A stretch of 64,000 nt of DNA, taken from positions 9,168,104 through 9,232,103 of the forward strand of contig NC_092092.1 in assembly GCF_045679555.1 (NCBI RefSeq). Direction: 5' to 3'. Position 1 is the stretch's first letter; the number at the start of each line of letters is the position of its first letter. Shown piece after piece: positions 61,301-64,000 of the stretch. Source of the DNA: Salvelinus alpinus. Taxonomy: Eukaryota; Chordata; Actinopteri; Salmoniformes; Salmonidae. The translations under genes and the position numbers were made by a program. Below the pieces are notes generated by a model. That model was not told the origin of the DNA. It ran no database searches and saw nothing but the letters and a program-made list of their open reading frames with translations.

Positions 61301-62040
61301 AGTTAGTTATAGTTGATTATCATAGGGATAAAGCATCATAGTTATTATAGTTAGTTATAGTTGATTATCATAGTTATTATAGTTAGTTATAGTTGATTAT
61401 CATAGTTAAAGCATCATAGTTATTATAGTTAGTTATAGTTGATTATCATAGTTCGTATAGTTAGTTATAGTTGGTTATCATAGTTAAAGCATCATAGTTA
61501 TTATAGTTAGTTATAGTTGATTATCATAGTTATTATAGTTAGTTATAGTTGATTATCATAGTTATTATAGTTAGTTTTAGTTGATTATCATAGTTATTAT
61601 AGTTAGTTATAGTTGATTATCATAGTGATAAAGCATCATAGTTATTATAGTTAGTTATAGTTGATTATCATAGTTATTATAGTTGGTTATAGTTGATTAT
61701 CATAGTTATTATAGTTAGTTATAGTTGATTATCATAGTTATTATAGTTAGTTATAGTTGATTATCATAGTTATTATAGTTAGTTATAGTTGTTTATCATA
61801 GTGATAAAGCATCATAGTTATTATAGTTAGTTATAGTTGATTATCATAGTTATTATAGTTAGTTATAGTTGATTATCATAGTTATTATAGTTAGTTATAG
61901 TTGGTTATAGTTGATTATTATTATAGTTAGCTTATCATAGTGATAAAGCATCACAGTTATCATAGTTAGTTATAGTTGATTATCATAGTGTTTATAGTTA
62001 GTTATAGATGATTATCATAGTTAGTTATAGTTAGTTATAA
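55331..62040. repeat. Giant 32-bp-unit satellite array in the ankfn1-like intron
   Basis: The array is built from a 32-bp unit made of the blocks TTATTATAG, TTAGTTATAG and TTGATTATCATAG. Variant inserts such as GATAAAGCATCATAG and GTTTATAG recur. Large parts are duplicated as higher-order repeats: marker strings at 56701, 57464, 57863, 58375 and 58801 recur at 59111, 59698, 60098, 60641 and 60989, with offsets of about 2.19-2.41 kb. Nearly every unit carries TTATCA, the complement of the GATA-factor core TGATAA. One insertion (55555-55928) interrupts it early. There is no coding potential. Confidence 0.95.
55555..55928. mobile_element. Short non-autonomous element with 7-bp inverted ends
   Basis: The 374-bp insertion in the satellite begins TGTCACG and ends CGTGACA, which are inverted repeats. 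It has no open frame. The sequence type (CAAAACGCAGCGTGG near one end) resembles a repeat common in salmonid DNA. The class, DNA transposon or LTR, is not certain, and target duplication is obscured by the repetitive target. Confidence 0.6.
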
Positions 62041-63942
62041 AAAATAAAATAAAATCAAATTTTATTTGTCACATACACATGGTTAGCAGATGTTAATGCG
62101 AGTGTAGCGAAATGCTTGTGCTTCTAGTTCCGACAATGCAGTAATAACCAACAAGTAATCTAACCTAACAATTCCACAACTACTACCTTATACACACAAG
62201 TGTAAAGGGATAAAGAATATGTACATAAAGATATATGAATGAGTGATGGTACAGAACGGCATAGGCAAGATGCAGTAGATGGTATAGTGTACAGTCTATA
62301 CATATGAGATGAGTAATGTAGGGTATGTAAACATAAAGTGGCATAGTTTAAAGTGGCTAGTGATACATGTATTACATAAAGATGGCAAGATGCAGTAGAT
62401 GATATAGAGTACAGTATATACATATACATATGAGATGAGTAATGTAGGATATGTAAACATTATATTAAGTGGCATTGTTTAAAGTGGCTAGTGATACATT
62501 TTTACATAATTTCCATCAATTCCCATTATTAAAGTGGCTGGAGTTGAGTCAGTATGTTGGCAGCGGCCACTAAATGTTAGTGGTGGCTGTTTAACAGTCT
62601 GATGGCCTTGAGATAGAAGCTGTTTTTCAGTCTCTCGGTCCCCGCTTTGATGCACCTGTACTGACCTCGCCTTCTAGATGATAGCGGGGTGAACAGGCAG
62701 TGGCTCGGGTGGTTGTTGTCCTTGATGATCTTTATGGCCTTCCTATGACATCGGGTGGTGTAGGTGTCCTGGAGGGCAGGTAGTTTGCCCCCGGTGATGC
62801 GTTGTGCAGACCTCACTACCCTCTGGAGAGCCTTACGGTTGTGGGCGGAGCAGTTGCCGTACCAGGCGGTGATACAGCCCGACAGGATGCTCTCGATTGT
62901 GCATCTGTAGAAGTTTGTGAGTGCTTTTGGTGACAAGCCAAATTTCTTCAGCCTCCTGAGGTTGAAGAGGCGCTGTTGCGCCTTCTTCACAACGCTGTCT
63001 GTGTGGGTGGACCAATTCAGTTTGTCCGTGATGTGTACACCGAGGAACTTAAAACTTTCCACCTTCTCCACTACTGTCCCGTCGATGTGGATAGGGGGGT
63101 GCTCCCTCTGCTGTTTCCTGAAGTCCACAATCATCTCCTTTGTTTTGTTGACGTTGAGTGTGAGGTTATTTTCCTGACACCACACTCCGAGGGCCCTCAC
63201 CTCCTCCCTGTAGGCCGTCTCGTCGTTGTTGGTAATCAAGCCTACCACTGTAGTGTCGTCCGCAAACTTGATGATTGAGTTGGAGGCGTGCATGGCCACG
63301 CAGTCGTGGGTGAACAGGGAGTACAGGAGAGGGCTCAGAACGCACCCTTGTGGGGCCCCAGTGTTGAGGATCAGCGGGGTGGAGATGTTGTTACCTACCC
63401 TCACCACCTGGGGGCGGCCCGTCAGGAAGTCCAGGACCCAGTTGCACAGGGCGGGGTCGAGACCCAGGGTCTCGAGCTTGATGACGAGTTTGGAGGGTAC
63501 TATGATGTTAAATGCTGAGCTGTAGTCGATGAACAGCATTCTCACATAGGTATTCCTCTTGTCCAGATGGGTTAGGGCAGTGTGCAGTGTGGTTGCGATT
63601 GCGTCGTCTGTGGACCTATTGGGTCGGTAAGCAAATTGGAGTGGGTCTAGGGTGTCAGGTAGGGTGGAGGTGATATGGTCCTTGACTAGTCTCTCAAAGC
63701 ACTTCATGATGACGGAAGTGAGTGCCTTAGCTTTCTTGGGAACAGGAACAATGGTGGCCCTCTTGAAGCATGTGGGAACAGCAGACTGGGATAAGGATTG
63801 ATTGAATATGTCCTTAAACACACCAGACAGCTGGTCTGTGCATGCTCTGAGGACGCGGCTGGGAATGCCGTCTGGGCCTGCAGCCTTGCGAGGGTTAACA
63901 CGTTTAAATGTTTCACTCACCTCGGCTGCAGTGAAGATTACT
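62041..63942 (-). mobile_element. 5'-truncated L2-type LINE nested in the satellite
   Basis: This minus-strand LINE runs from a truncated reverse-transcriptase frame (about 63940) to a 3' UTR ending in an A/T-rich tail at 62041. Satellite sequence flanks it on both sides and resumes at about 63951. The 3' UTR (62041-62570) carries two diverged copies of a motif with CATATGAGATGAGTAATG, like the LINE fragment at 695-1297. Confidence 0.85.
62577..63920 (-). pseudogene. L2-type LINE reverse transcriptase (ORF2 C-terminal part)
   Basis: The 447-residue frame includes an RT domain: KAAGPDGIP near the start, [10 protein letters not shown] (motif A), [16 protein letters not shown] (motif B) and [10 protein letters not shown] (motif C with the catalytic Asp pair). 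It ends with the CRKA-type C-terminal region of L2 elements ([27 protein letters not shown]). Compared with the family there is an apparent in-frame loss of about 10 residues at [10 protein letters not shown], where the NDYRPV-type motif should be. The endonuclease half is missing because of 5' truncation, so the copy cannot be autonomous. Confidence 0.85.
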
Positions 63943-63950
63943 GATTACAC

Positions 63951-64000
63951 CTTATAGTTGATTTTCATAGTGTTTATAGTTAGTTATCATAGTTATTATA
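63951..64000. repeat. Satellite array resumes at window end
   Basis: The same blocks as at 55331-62040 reappear after the LINE and run off the window, so the array's true length is not known. Confidence 0.85.

Noticed and set aside
55331..62040. CRISPR-like regular repeat
   Set aside because: There are no unique spacers between repeats, no cas genes, and the context is a vertebrate intron; it is a satellite.

Overview
This is vertebrate nuclear DNA, most likely from a salmonid fish (salmon, trout or charr). The evidence is the dense Tc1/mariner relics of types typical of salmonids (including a Sleeping Beauty-type lineage), fish L2/CR1-type LINEs, tRNA-derived SINEs, and very long microsatellites and minisatellites. 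Only two host genes can be supported. One is a complete single-exon noggin gene (nog, minus strand, 12822-13493, 223 aa). The other is the last three coding exons of a larger gene (minus strand, 55283 down to 52781) whose splice phases join perfectly. I assign the latter tentatively to ankfn1, partly because ANKFN1 lies immediately upstream of NOG on the same strand in human, which is the order and orientation seen here.

Layout. 1-2000: Sleeping Beauty-type end, then an old LINE reverse-transcriptase frame split by a second LINE fragment. 2000-12400: interspersed repeat, minisatellites, (TC)n, (TG)n, a 22-bp array and a 530-bp AGC/AGT array, with no gene found. 12400-15200: noggin, its CpG-rich 5' flank, and a 69-bp tandem duplication carrying CRE-like sites 1.5 kb upstream. 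15200-26300: gene-free, with two Tc1 relics, a SINE, foldback elements and a 5'-truncated L2. 26308-31842: a Tc1 element split by a near-complete CR1/L2-type LINE whose first frame carries a 2A-like NPGP motif and whose 5' region holds a tandem array. 32178-41092: two copies of another Tc1 family, one with an internal inversion and a nested solo LTR, plus a chimeric Sleeping Beauty-type element and several simple arrays. 42190-46362: LINE remnant with a 3.2-kb array of 48-bp units and a 25-bp array. 48056-49792: a Tc1 element with a nested SINE. 52649-55283: the ankfn1 3' exons. 55331-64000: a 6.7-kb 32-bp-unit satellite inside the ankfn1 intron with about 2.2-2.4 kb higher-order duplication, followed by a nested L2 LINE, after which the array resumes.

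The transposon frames are all broken and I see no active mobile element. The most unusual signals are in the ankfn1 end. The 3' edge of one exon, with its splice donor, is copied in tandem into the following intron, and the stop-codon segment is copied in tandem into the 3' UTR. All identities rest on reading the sequence and on general family knowledge; no database search was possible.
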